The position numbers and the translations under genes are program-made. Shown here piece by piece: positions 1 to 19,276 of a stretch of DNA of 64,000 nucleotides. Numbering within the stretch: position 1 is the stretch's first letter; every line of letters starts with the position of its first letter. The DNA is from Phallusia mammillata (taxonomy: Eukaryota; Chordata; Ascidiacea; Phlebobranchia; Ascidiidae), in NCBI GenBank assembly GCA_003260075.1, contig QLIY01000009.1, forward strand, positions 7,499 through 71,498. The letters run 5' to 3'. Below the pieces are notes generated by a model. It saw nothing but the letters and a program-made list of their open reading frames with translations, had not been told where the DNA came from and did no database searches.

Positions 1-235
1 TAAAAATTTCACGTTTTGGGGGGCTGTGGGTGAACCGAGGGATCAAACGGGGTCAAAATTCACATGGACCATCTTTAGACCAATATCTATAATGTGTGTA
101 AATTTTAAAAAGTTTGAACCATTCTTTCTTGACCAAAACGTGGGAACAAATCCGTGTTAGATGGAAAAAAAGAAAATAGAAACAAAAATATAGACTAAAA
201 CAATGTGTCCCCTTCATGGAAGGGGACCCATAATT
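1..235 (-). repeat. GGTCCCC-ended interspersed repeat (copy 1, cut by window edge)
   Basis: Read on the minus strand this starts with the palindromic end around 205-232 (GTCCCC...GGGGACCC) and runs through text shared with 33558-34315: a 'tctgtctaa' segment, a 'ttggtcaag' segment and a 'ggttcaccca..gcccccaaaacgt' segment. A further copy of only the palindromic end lies near 47176-47203. No coding content was seen. The family was not identified; the inverted end suggests a non-autonomous DNA transposon. Confidence 0.55.
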
Positions 236-277
236 AACTTGTAAGTTTTATTATTAGGGTTTATGTTTTTTATTCAG

Positions 278-1008
278 GTGAAACAGTTAGTAAACAATGA
301 TTTATATCTACGGTATGAAAGACTGTTGCTTCAAACGACACTGGACACAATGTCAGACATTATCTATTGCCCTCTTTCACATTGCCAATCACCAGTCATT
401 TTGGATCAAAATGAAAACCTTGCTCAGTGTCCATCATGTTCATATGCTTTCTGTGTTTTCTGCAAATCAGGTTATCATGGTGTTACACCTTGCCGATTAA
501 CAACAGGTAAGTAATGGGCACAATTTGGCAAAACCAAAAACATGCACTGTATATGTGATTCAGCTGATTATAAAATGTGTTACAGGTGAAATTAAAAAAC
601 TGTGTGAAGAATACAGGAATGCAAATCCAGAAAGAAGGGCTGAAATGGAAAAAAAATATGGTGCCAAGGCATTAAGAACTGCAATGGAAGATTCAGAGTC
701 CCAGGAATGGCTTGATAAAAACGCCAAGCCCTGTCCTGGATGTGGTGCACTTATAGAGGTAAAGATTGTTTGAGAAGACATTTTTACTGCTGCTATATAC
801 CAATCAATAATTGTGTACTTGTTTCTTGCAGAAAATGGATGGATGTAACAAAATGACATGTTTTAAATGTAGAGCATACTTTTGCTGGCTTTGTGAAAGA
901 ATTTTACCTCCGGATAATCCATACAAACACTTCAGTGATTCAAGATACAAATGTTTTAACAAATTGTTTGAGGGTGTAGATATTAATGAAGAGGATTTTT
1001 ATTTTTAG
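278..1008 (+). CDS. RNF14: RNF14-like RBR E3 ubiquitin ligase, 3' part
   Basis: Three exons (278-506, 586-758, 832-1008) give the last ~193 residues of a RING-between-RING E3 ligase; the 5' exons lie outside the window. The first exon carries the in-between-RING (IBR) cysteines (YCPLSHCQ, CPSCSYAFCVFCK, YHGVTPC). The second is a helical linker ending in the first cysteines of RING2 (CPGCGALIE). The third completes RING2 (DGCNKMTC..C..YFCWLC), then NPYKHF and an acidic C-terminus. RING2 of RBR ligases forms the catalytic thioester with ubiquitin; the active cysteine should be the one in NKMTC. The match to vertebrate RNF14 (androgen-receptor-associated protein, also linked to ribosome stalling responses) is strong through the linker and tail. 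Exon phases agree at all junctions. It is tail to tail with CDPF1, about 220 bp away. Confidence 0.9.
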
Positions 1009-1227
1009 AAAAATTACCTTTTGCGCTGTAAGTTCTATATGTTGTAGATGTACTGTAGGGCAATAACTGGTGTGATATTAGGTAAACATAGGTACATGTG
1101 AATGTTCACAATGTACTCTGCACTTCTATTATTATTGTTGTTTACTTTCATCATTAAATTCATATGTTACTTGCTGACCAACAGAATGCTTGTACTTAAA
1201 TATTGACAAGAACAAAATCACCTTTTG

Positions 1228-1673
1228 TCATATTTCATTTTGAATTTGTACAGGAAAATCCTTGTAGCACCTTCGAGCACATTCTTTGCAAAACCTTTGA
1301 ACAAAAGTCTTTTTGTGTTTGGATGTTTTAAGATGGCGTAAATAGGTTTTGGAAAACTTTACCGATGGCTGTAGAATATGCTGCAAGTTGAATCAACACA
1401 AACTTTTGCACCACACATAGAACAATGTGATCCAATAACTAGAAACTTTCCTTGTGATTGAAATGGATCTTGCATGATATACGCTTTTTCAAGAAGCCTT
1501 TTGTAAAGCACAAAAACTTTTAGTAGCCACAGTCTGACAAAAGAACAAAAAAATACTTACACAAAATTGTTTGCTTCTGGTGGGTTTTGACCAAAGTAGG
1601 AATAGGGTACAGAAAGTTTACAGGTTGAACAAGTAAACTTCTTTGCTTTTTTTTCAATTTCTTTGTTCTCCAT
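1228..1673 (-). CDS. CDPF1: CDPF1-like cysteine-rich DPF-motif protein
   Basis: Three minus-strand exons (1561-1673, 1363-1497, 1228-1294) join in frame into a 104-residue protein (human CDPF1 is about 120). Landmarks in order are FTCSTCKLSVPYSYFGQ, LLEKAYIMQDPF (the DPF motif), FLVIGSHCSMCGAKVC, CSIFYSHR and RFCKECAR, then a stop. The paired cysteines suggest zinc binding; the molecular function of the family is not known. Start chosen at the first ATG (MENKEIEK), just before the conserved FxCxxC. All introns are short GT-AG introns. It lies head to head with catalase, about 780 bp apart. Confidence 0.88.
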
Positions 1674-2450
1674 TACCACATTTATATTAGGTAAAAAAAC
1701 TTTATGCTGCAAATATAAAGTTGTACCATGTCTATCACCAATTTTTGTACTGTCTGTGTGTAAGCTCCAAATTAAGTGTAGGTTAAACAAACAAAATATG
1801 TGATAAAATGATGCTCCTTGCAGTTTTTTAACTTGAAATATCACAAAAAAATTAATTAAACTAAGTTTAATTTTTAATTGTACAAACCATAGAATGGGTC
1901 GATTTAAACAGTACATTCTTTTGCGTTTTAATATTTACCTTTTTCTTCTATGATGATTACATGACAAACTCGAACATAAAAATTACGGAAAGTTGCGTAA
2001 CTGTGCTTTCTTCGTCGACCGCCACTTTTTCCCAGTAAACTCGTGATGTCAGCAAATAAACAATGACTGTGCAAAATTAAAGCATGAAGGCTTCGTAAAA
2101 CCAGACGTGACGCATGACCGGATGGCATTTAAGACCACAGAGAGAAAAAAGCTGACTGCCCAGCCTAGCTGAGTAAGCAAATTGTTGCAGAAACAATTTA
2201 GCGCTTCAGCAGTTTCGAGAGCAGCACTTGTCAGGGTCCACCCTTAATTTTTGCAGTTACCCAGCAATATTGTTGTGTAATACATTTGTATTATATGCAC
2301 ATAGATAAACTGATTTGAAAAAAGAAAACTATTGTTTTATCGATGCAGTTTTACCTAAATAATAATAATAAGTTGTTTTTTTGCAGTAGAGCATTGGTCA
2401 GGAAATTTTTTGTCTGCGATTATTTAATTCTAACAACTTTGCAAAACAAG
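1674..2450. promoter_or_regulatory. Shared upstream region of CDPF1 (-) and catalase (+)
   Basis: No convincing exon was found between the two divergent start codons, so this interval must hold both promoters and 5' UTRs. A T-rich stretch ending in TTTTTTTGCAG at about 2375-2386 is a strong splice acceptor 60-odd bases before the catalase ATG. It marks either a 5' UTR intron or a spliced-leader trans-splice site. No TATA box stands out. Confidence 0.5.
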
Positions 2451-11678
<9,228 letters not shown>

Positions 11679-13038
11679 GCTCGATAGCGCCACCAAGATG
11701 CCAATACACGGCAATTTAGCCCAGTTCCATCGTATGGGCAAAGATATCATTGTACAATATGCACCCTACTAATCGCATTCCTTTTAATCGTTGCATGTTT
11801 TGCTTGCTATGTTCCAAGTATTAAACCCTAACATATGAAGTAATCCCTCGTATCCCTATGCCTCTAAATCAAGTAAATTTGTGCCTTGTACAGGACAATT
11901 TAATGTGTTCATATTGTTATTTAGGACTCGTCTTAATGTAGCGGTAATGTCTCGCTTTTTACGTTTTAGCAAGTGACCTTATCAGGTAGTACCGAAGAGT
12001 GTCAATTTTAATCGCCAAAAACTTACTTCAACTGGAGTTAAAAATGTTGCAAGTTGCTAATGGGTCACCAATCCTCCTAATTAACACCATTGTGTATTGC
12101 CCGTTTTTCGTGCCTGTGTATAAATGTACCATATTCCCAAGAGACTGCCGACGAAGGTTGAACCGGGTGACTTTGGCTGAATTGCTGCAGGACAAGATTC
12201 TGCTTGAGTGCCGATATTGAACTGAACAAGTGTTTAAGAATCGTCGCAATAAATGTGAACATGCAAAAAATGGATTGCTTGATTGCTAGCGTCGATTGCA
12301 ATATTAAACTTTGTTTCGTGCAGTGCAATTTAGGTAGAAGTGGCCAATTGGGTCCAGTCAAAGCAGTCGCTTGCAATATACTTGGGCACACTATACACAA
12401 GCCTAAAAAGCAAATTAAAACTTGTGTATATAGAATACATCATGCAGATGTTTTAACAATCTCTGTTGTCACCCACATATATATTCACAACTTCTCTGTC
12501 AGTTATGTTTTTAATTAAATGTTGCAGTATAAATCGCCGACAACTACATCATGTTAGTACGATTGGCAAATGATTTTCATACGTTGATTCAGGTTCATAG
12601 CGATGCACAGGGTTCACATCAGGTTGAATGAACTTGTTTTTATGGCGGCGTACACGCAATTACCCGACCATCACAAGGTGAAATAATAAAATCGTTCGGT
12701 TAAACCTCATTGACCCTTGGCAGTAGTGTCGCAAACCAATTAAAATGTTTAAAGATTGTCAATGTTTTAGTTTTTATGACAACATCATAAATAACAAAAA
12801 CATCGATACGGTTATGTTATATAACTTGTATATAACAAGACAAGACCAATCTATGTAACAAGACCAATACGATTGATTTGATTGAATGTTTTCAGAAGAT
12901 TGGTTTCCTTTGTCTTAAAACCCAATGTTGGGACTACATTCCCTCACATCTATCACCATTGCCCGGCGCGAATGAGACGTTTTAAGTTAAACAACAGTAA
13001 AGGTTTAGAAACCGTCGTCGTTGAATCTGTGAAAGGAC
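11679..13038. other. Catalase 3' flank; no gene seen
   Basis: Contains the presumed CAT 3' UTR. A possible ATTAAA polyadenylation signal lies near 11820. The short open frames here show no family resemblance. From 13039 a hAT-type element begins. Confidence 0.4.
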
Positions 13039-13532
13039 CAGTGTTGCCAGGTCAAATTGCGGAAAAGCGCAACTTTACCCGTCAAAAGGAGCCCAAAAGG
13101 AGCCCAATTTTACAAATACCTGAAATACAATTGATTTTCACTACTTTCACCTATTTGTGTGATAATTATTCGGGTTTCTCCGTTTCAGATTTAATTTTTG
13201 TGCATTTTAAAATTGAATTTGAGCTGTTTCCAGTAACACTGTATTGAACACACTCAGTTTACGTTTACACTTTTCATGCTGTTTTTTTTTAATTGTAATC
13301 CCTACTTTAAAACAAACATGTTTCGTATTAATAACAAAGTAAGATGGCCTTTAAAACAAAGATTTTTGCCAGGAGCCTATTCTTATTACGGTACGTGGTA
13401 ACAAGGAAGACGTTTATTAAATTTCTTGTTTGGAAAATGTTTGGAAATGAACGTTGCATTGCGTGGACTAAAAGCATTCTTTTTTCTCAGCTGGATGTTA
13501 AATCTCCGACGCTCTGGGCAGTTTCATTAGTT

Positions 13533-13590
<58 letters not shown>

Positions 13591-13751
13591 CGTCACAATG
13601 CATAATTATGCAATCATAACTCGTCACACGGCAGAAAATGTCATTTGCAAACCCGCCCAAAAAGGCGCAACCCGCAACTCATAAAAAAAGCCCGCAACTC
13701 GATATCAAAAGTAGCCCAATTTGGCGACAAAAGCGCAACCTGGCAACACTG
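13039..13751. mobile_element. hAT-type MITE, CAGTGTTGCCAGGT ends
   Basis: The left end CAGTGTTGCCAGGT and right end ACCTGGCAACACTG are perfect inverted repeats. They are flanked by an identical 8-bp target duplication GAAAGGAC (13031-13038 and 13752-13759), the hAT superfamily signature. The interior is non-coding and holds a 57-base G run (13534-13590), so the true length is uncertain. Confidence 0.9.
13534..13590. repeat. 57-base poly-G tract
   Basis: An uninterrupted G run inside a hAT-type element. It resembles the shorter G runs elsewhere in the first half of the window and is probably an assembly or sequencing artefact rather than genomic. Confidence 0.8.
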
Positions 13752-13759
13752 GAAAGGAC

Positions 13760-14180
13760 AATGCAAATGTCAACAAACACAATAAGTTGAAATTGCGTTT
13801 ACACCGGAAATGAACTGAAAGTACAAATGGAACTGACCCCGTGCGTTTCCGTACACGTCCTTGTTTACATTATACCCAACATCGAAACACGTCAGCACTA
13901 AAAACATCAGTGATTAGATGCAGGGTTATAAAGTACGTACCGCCACATAAATGACAAGCAGACCAAACAGTTGTAAGAGAAGGTGGTGATTACGGGTACG
14001 GTACCGTTGTTCTAGTGCCAAAATGCTGGCGCATGTAGCTTTACCAAAATAATTAAAAATAGTTTTAGTCCACATAGATATTTTAGTGGCTGTAGCTGGA
14101 TATTGCAATGCTACATTATCAGATCCACTTGTTACCTTTCTACAGATTACATCTTTTGTTTGCGGTGTGGCGTTTAAAAC
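13760..14180. promoter_or_regulatory. Upstream region of the YHYH gene
   Basis: A 420-bp stretch without a recognisable exon. It must contain the promoter and 5' UTR of the YHYH-domain gene; no individual site can be assigned with confidence. Confidence 0.3.
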
Positions 14181-15856
14181 ATGGTGGGCAAATGTATAGC
14201 GTTTCTTGTAATCTTTTGTTTCGTGGTTGACCAATCATGGTCGCTCACCGATAACGAAATCGCCGCTTTTATATCCCGGGATTGGATTGAAGGAAATACT
14301 AACTTGCAGGTTGGTCACAACGAGTGTTGTTTTGCTTTTGTCAAAAACGATTAAAATACGATATTTTAGCTTGATTCGGGCCTCTGCATACATATTTTTT
14401 TCCTTTAGGGTAATGTAAGCATCGAAAAGTCGTGCGACACCCTTATTTTAAGAAGCAACGGGATACCAGATCATAAAACGGGTAAGTTATTTTGCCAGCT
14501 TTTTGCGCTTCGTTACTAACTATTTGTGACAATCACAGCCCAAAAATGTGATGTGTGGTTACAGCATTGACAGGCGAAGATAATAAAGTGTGATTTTAGA
14601 CTAAATTCAGTTAAACATGTGCAAATCATTTCGAAAGGTATATTTGACGGAACCAGTAGAAGCACCCCAAATTATCTCCTGGAACAGGACAACACTTGGA
14701 TAATTCCAGCAACACCTCGATATGCAAGGAAGGTCAAGTGTCTGCCCATGGGCACTATTGGAATGGCCATTAACGGGGTTTCCATATACAATCCATTCGA
14801 CAGCAAATGCTGTGATGCTGGTAAGCACATGTTTACATAGATTTTGAAAACCATGCCAGGTTTAACAAAACAAGCCATCAAATCGTGCTTGCGTTTAATT
14901 CTTTTTTCCTTTGTTTATCATTCAGTGTTTTTACCCTGATGAAGGCGACCTGTATACTACGTCGAAACGTCGGAATAAAAACACTTGCCAGAAGAGCTCT
15001 ATAAACTTGATATTATGTCTGGCAGCAATAGCTTATAAAAGTCATTAAATTTTAAAGCATATTACTTTAGAGTTTAGGCCTCAGGGAAATGTTTTTTCAA
15101 CAGGTCTGACTGAAGCAAATCTTCTCGACATTTGCTGGGGACATCCAAACGGCCGCGGAAGTTATCATTATCACATCGCACCCAAATGCTTGTACAAAAA
15201 CTATTGTTCAAACGCATCTAGTATTATAGGTAAAGACCATGTACACAATATCAAACGTTACCACAATTTAAATGCATTTGGTAGCCTATGGATTTTAGGC
15301 CTTAGTTTTGACTGAAGACGTTCCTTATGTACGTTTACAGGAGTTGCAATAGACGGGTTCCCAATATACGGACCAATTGACGAAGATGGAACTGAACTGA
15401 CTAAAGCTCATCTTGATGAATGTAACGGCAAAGAAACCAACGGACAATACAGGTTGGTACAAAACCAGACAAAAACTTTATTTTTTTGATTTGTTGACCT
15501 TTATTTTTAAAGGTATCATGTGATTAACGAATTTCCGTACATCATGGGCTGCTTCAAAGGGAAAGTCCTTTCCAACGCCGGAATAAACAAAGCCTGCAAG
15601 TGCAAAGAGGTCTCTGCAGAAAACTGCGACCCTTCGGTAAGATTTAATAAGAAGGTTGAAAAAATTCGACATAGCATTTAGTGTTGTTAATTTCGGAAAC
15701 ATTTTAGTACGACTGACGGAACTGTTGAATTATACATATTAAAGCTAGTGTTATTGTTTTCAGGGTGAAGGAAGCGACTTTAAATGTTGTGAAGATCCAG
15801 ACAATTGTCCCTACGTGTACAACACTGATACAAGGCATGGCATCAGCAATAATTGA
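14181..15856 (+). CDS. Secreted YHYH-domain protein
   Basis: Seven exons (14181-14309, 14409-14481, 14611-14820, 15104-15229, 15341-15452, 15513-15636, 15764-15856) join in frame to 288 residues. The protein opens with a signal peptide (basic MVGK, then a hydrophobic run ending near VDQSWS). The body has paired cysteines, MGTIGMAINGVSIYNPFD, then DICWGHPNGRGSYHYHIAPKC with the diagnostic YHYH motif, GVAIDGFPIYGP, and a cysteine-rich tail (ACKCKE, FKCCEDPDNCPY). YHYH proteins occur in bacteria and marine invertebrates; their function is not established. No membrane anchor is seen after the signal peptide, so it is probably secreted. In exon 3 an AG at 14599 would give a stop, so the acceptor ending at 14610 was chosen. 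A polyadenylation signal follows at 15910. Confidence 0.88.
14924..14985 (+). ncRNA. Hammerhead-ribozyme-like hairpin, likely retroelement relic
   Basis: CTGATGA (14936-14942) and GAAAC (14964-14968) are followed directly by GTC. They are enclosed by a perfect 10-bp outer stem (14924-14933 with 14976-14985) plus CC/GG. This is the order of a type I hammerhead with a minimal ACGT stem III, as described for Penelope-like retroelements. Stem II (GGCG..CGTC) is short, with an extra A after CTGATGA, so activity is doubtful. It lies in intron 3 of the YHYH gene. Confidence 0.4.
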
Positions 15857-15909
15857 TTTGGAAAAGAGACATGCAAGAAAGTTTTATTGTATAAATCCCT
15901 TTTTGCGTA

Positions 15910-15915
15910 AATAAA
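15910..15915 (+). terminator. Polyadenylation signal AATAAA of the YHYH gene
   Basis: AATAAA 54 bases after the stop codon. Confidence 0.6.
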
Positions 15916-16564
15916 GTTACACAGTACTGCTATTTCGCACGATTTACTTCGTGTTTGTATTGACATTAAAAAAGTATTTTGCACACTCAGTTTATGTCAT
16001 GTATTGAAACTTGTGGCAACTAAATTTTTTCGCTCATTGTGGGTTTATTTTCAACACCACATTGCGAAGTTTTGCGAAACAAACTATAATATTTGGTAAG
16101 TGACAAAAAACTGAAAAAAACTAAGGAAGTATAAAGCCTAAAATTGTTTTTGTTGCGTTGACCCACATGCAACCATAAAATTCAAATAACATTATCTTTA
16201 AAACATTGGAAGAATTTTGAAGAATTTACCTTCATGCACAATTTAGCTCTTTATCACCATTAGGCGGTAAATGTAAATTCCTATTTGCAGTTGGTTTGAT
16301 AGCGAATTGCATCATAAAATTGATGCGGCATTTTGCACATATGTATTTTTAGGCACGGCGCTTCAAGACTCGGTTGTAAACCAAATTAACAAGATGGGTG
16401 TCTGGATTGGTAGGATGTGTAATAAAAACAAAACGCAATAAATTTATTAGAGTGTGGTTTCGTTTTGCAAAAACGTTTTTAGTTGCTTGGCGCCAATGGA
16501 AATTTCACCTGTAAAACTTTTAAATCCAGGTAAATATTGTCTATCTGATCTCGTTATAACTTTA
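15916..16564. other. Intergenic, no gene seen
   Basis: AT-rich sequence with no exon-like content on either strand. Confidence 0.4.
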
Positions 16565-17080
16565 TCACAATTTTTCAGTCAACAGGTAAAGTATATGTTC
16601 TTTTGCATGAAGTGCGAAAAAGTGATTTCTAAATAACATACAGCTAATATTATCCAGTTTCATTTTCAAAATATAACTCCCAAGAACTTTAAACAATGCG
16701 AAGTCAAAACTCTTTCGACATGGCCTTCGTAACCAGCTTACCAACACCGTGCTTATGTTGGTAAATTTGCGTATAACGTATAGATCGTGATAAAGATCAG
16801 CCTCGTCATAAGTTGTAATGATATACCTTATGTTGGTATTGAATGAACTTATTTGCACGGCGATTTCCCCAGTCAAAACACCTTCGATGAACTCTTCTTT
16901 AGGCGGGAGTTCGAAATAGTCAACTAGACCAAAGAATCTAGCGCACCAGTCTCTGTACAAGTTTCTGTAGAAAACCAGCGGACGGCGCGGTGGCACGCCA
17001 AGCGGTATTAAGTGTGGTAGGCAAAGACTACCTGTACTTTCGTCCTCACTTTCAGACTGTTCCTTGTCAATCAATGTCAT
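16565..17080 (-). CDS. Unrecognised minus-strand exon (hypothetical protein start)
   Basis: An open frame begins MTLIDKEQSESEDES (acidic, serine-rich), followed by GVPPRRPLVFYRNLYRDWCARFFGL and LPPKEEFIEGVLTG. A good splice donor (GTAAGC on the minus strand) lies just below 16742, so the real first exon is probably 16742-17080 (113 codons); beyond it the frame reads a lysine- and phenylalanine-rich tail typical of intron. I do not recognise the family. The first ~25 codons recur at 28681-28761 with mostly conservative changes, and a segment recurs at about 17627-17736 next to poly-G. Downstream exons were not found with confidence. It could be a real gene or transposon-derived. Confidence 0.4.
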   Translation of the reverse strand: MTLIDKEQSESEDESTGSLCLPHLIPLGVPPRRPLVFYRNLYRDWCARFFGLVDYFELPPKEEFIEGVLTGEIAVQISSFNTNIRYIITTYDEADLYHDLYVIRKFTNISTVLVSWLRRPCRKSFDFALFKVLGSYILKMKLDNISCMLFRNHFFALHAKEHILYLLTEKL

Positions 17081-17613
17081 GAGTCTCGATAAACAAGGGT
17101 TTTGTACCTCAATTTGTTTATTGTCTTATTCAATCAACATGCTTATTCACATAGAATGTCTTATTCAAACAGAATCTTATTCAAATAGAATGTTTGGGAA
17201 ACAAAAACAAGTCGTTAGAACCGTGCTTTTCAACCGGGGTTTCGCGGAACCCTAGGGTTCTGCGCTACACTGACAAGGGTTCCCCGAGGTTTGTTGTAAC
17301 AATTCAAACCTAAATGATTCATAATAATATTGTTGCGAACAGTAAAGCTCGACTGTACAATCTAGTTAACCTCAGTTACACCATCGATCGATTGTGACGT
17401 AATAAACACAGCATGTCAACACTTTTGGTTGAATTTCGAGACAAATGTAGAAACGACCGATCCAAGCAACACGTTTCGGTCAACCGTTTATTCCAGTTAC
17501 TTTCATATTATATGTGCTTTGGGCATGTTAGTTAAAATGTATGTTTTTTTTATATTTTCGTAGCCTTCTTTTATTTCATGTGTTAAGATGATTTTGGGGA
17601 GGGGTTCCGCAAA

Positions 17614-17796
17614 TGGGGGGGGGGCTGTTGGTATTGAATGAACTTATTTGCACGGCGATGTCCCTAGTCAAAACACCTTCGATGAAATCTTCTTTAGGCG
17701 GGAGTTCGAAATAGTCAACTAGACCAAAGAATCTAGGGGGGGGGGCAGAATCTTATTCAAATAGAATGTTTGGGAAACAAAAACAAGTCGTTAGAA
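17614..17796. repeat. Poly-G bounded copies of the upstream exon and flank
   Basis: G runs at about 17614-17624 and 17736-17744 bracket a copy of about 16832-16935 (minus-strand exon text). After the second run the flank from about 17172 is repeated. The arrangement scrambles about 600 bp and looks artefactual. Confidence 0.7.
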
Positions 17797-18242
17797 CCGT
17801 GCTTTTCAACCGGGGTTTCGCGGAACCCTAGGGTTCTGCGCTACACTGACAAGGGTTCCCCGAGGTTTGTTGTAACAATTCAAACCTAAATGATTCATAA
17901 TAATATTGTTGCGAACAGTAAAGCTCGACTGTACAATCTAGTTAACCTCAGTTACACCATCGATCGATTGTGACGTAATAAACACAGCATGTCAACACTT
18001 TTGGTTGAATTTCGAGACAAATGTAGAAACGACCGATCCAAGCAACACGTTTCGGTCAACCGTTTATTCCAGTTACTTTCATATTATATGTGCTTTGGGC
18101 ATGTTAGTTAAAATGTATGTTTTTTTTATATTTTCGTAGCCTTCTTTTATTTCATGTGTTAAGATGATTTTGGGGAGGGGTTCCGCAAATTTTACAAAAT
18201 ACCTCAAGGGTTCCGTGGCTCTAAAATAGTTAAAGAGCACTG
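17797..18242. mobile_element. hAT-type MITE, complete copy
   Basis: The left end (C)CGTGCTTTTCAACC and right end, read inverted, CAGTGCTCTTTAAC are similar. The interior carries the 'ggtttcgcggaaccctagggttc' and 'gggttccgtggctc' type text common to hAT MITEs. A first copy at about 17220-17613 is cut by poly-G. The paralogous block near 28896 lacks the element and reads straight from 'gtcgttagaa' into 'attaatagtaat'. The 8-bp duplication is imperfect. Confidence 0.65.
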
Positions 18243-18249
18243 CGTTTCT

Positions 18250-18810
18250 ATAGAAATTAATAGTAATAACGTTTACATATAAATTCAAGTTTAGCTAGCA
18301 ACCAACACATTACTTCAATGCAAGTAATTGAACAGTCAGCCTTGAATTGAACAGACAGAGTTAACTGCGGTAGGACTAAAACTGTTATGNTGGTGCAGAC
18401 TTCTACGAGTACCAGTATATAAATAGATACCTTTTATATACATAAACCTCAATGCACTGCATATATGTTAAAAAGTATGTTAAAAATATTTCTATAAAAG
18501 GAGGAATATGTCATTTTTAGCGGAATAACCTACTAAACAGCAGGTTTTGCAAGAACTTTATGGGATAGGCGTAGTTCGGCTACTTGCAATACAACAAAAA
18601 GCGCACAAACATACGATTAAAGCCGGTAAACACCAGATAGCAAAGTCGACCAACCTCCTAATTTAACTGTAACAGGGAATATTATCAAAGCTCGAGCATG
18701 TTTATAGCAAGTAAAAGCTAATTTGGTAGCTAAAAGCTAATTTGGTAAACAACTATTGCAAAGTTTGCACAAATTATGACGCAATCGCTACAGTCCTGCT
18801 GAACCGCATC
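18250..18810. repeat. Block paralogous to 28896-29345, interrupted at a single N
   Basis: 18250-18389 matches 28905-29037 and 18607-18800 matches about 29170-29340. Between them, after N at 18390, 18391-18604 is instead a near-identical copy of 25152-25367. The N therefore marks a join between two unrelated segments. Confidence 0.7.
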
Positions 18811-19276
18811 ATTCAAAACGTTAAACCAACTAAAAAAAGAAAAAAAAAGCTTTACAAAAACAAGTTTGTTGCTCTCCTATAAACGTAATTCAATGTTGAA
18901 CGTGTTACACGAAAGCGAGAGATACAATACATGCTATTCGCTTCCTGTCCAAACGAAGTCCGTTTATTGCTGGATGCGGAGCTGTCAGTAGTGTTTTGTT
19001 TGGGTTTAACAGGTTTTGAGAATGAGTTGCAGGGTGCGTTTCAAAGAATTGTAGCTTTTTTGACTATTTATATGTGTTTTGATAAATTAGTGTGATAATA
19101 CAAAATTCTCGTAACTATAACTGTTTTTAAAGTTTTCATTTGTGTTTTTGACTAATATTTTAGATTTATGTTTTAGTTTTTGTGTTTGGTTTGTCGTATA
19201 TGTAACATGTTGATGTACCGCTTACTTTTTTGCAGTAATAAACTCAACAAACTGTTACTTGTGTTCGTTAACGGTA
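18811..19276. promoter_or_regulatory. Upstream region of PCED1-A
   Basis: No exon-like content. A T-rich acceptor CTTTTTTGCAG ends at 19235, 42 bases before the ATG. It implies a 5' UTR intron or a spliced-leader acceptor. Confidence 0.4.

Noticed and set aside
1928..2128. Minus-strand open frame upstream of CDPF1 as a CDPF1 5' exon
   Set aside because: Its translation has no similarity to CDPF1, which is already full length from 1673.
13344..13619. Glycine-rich open frame
   Set aside because: The polyglycine is just the translated 57-G tract inside a transposable element.
14599..14610. Earlier AG acceptor for YHYH exon 3
   Set aside because: Using it puts TAA directly in frame; the next AG at 14609-14610 restores the conserved reading.
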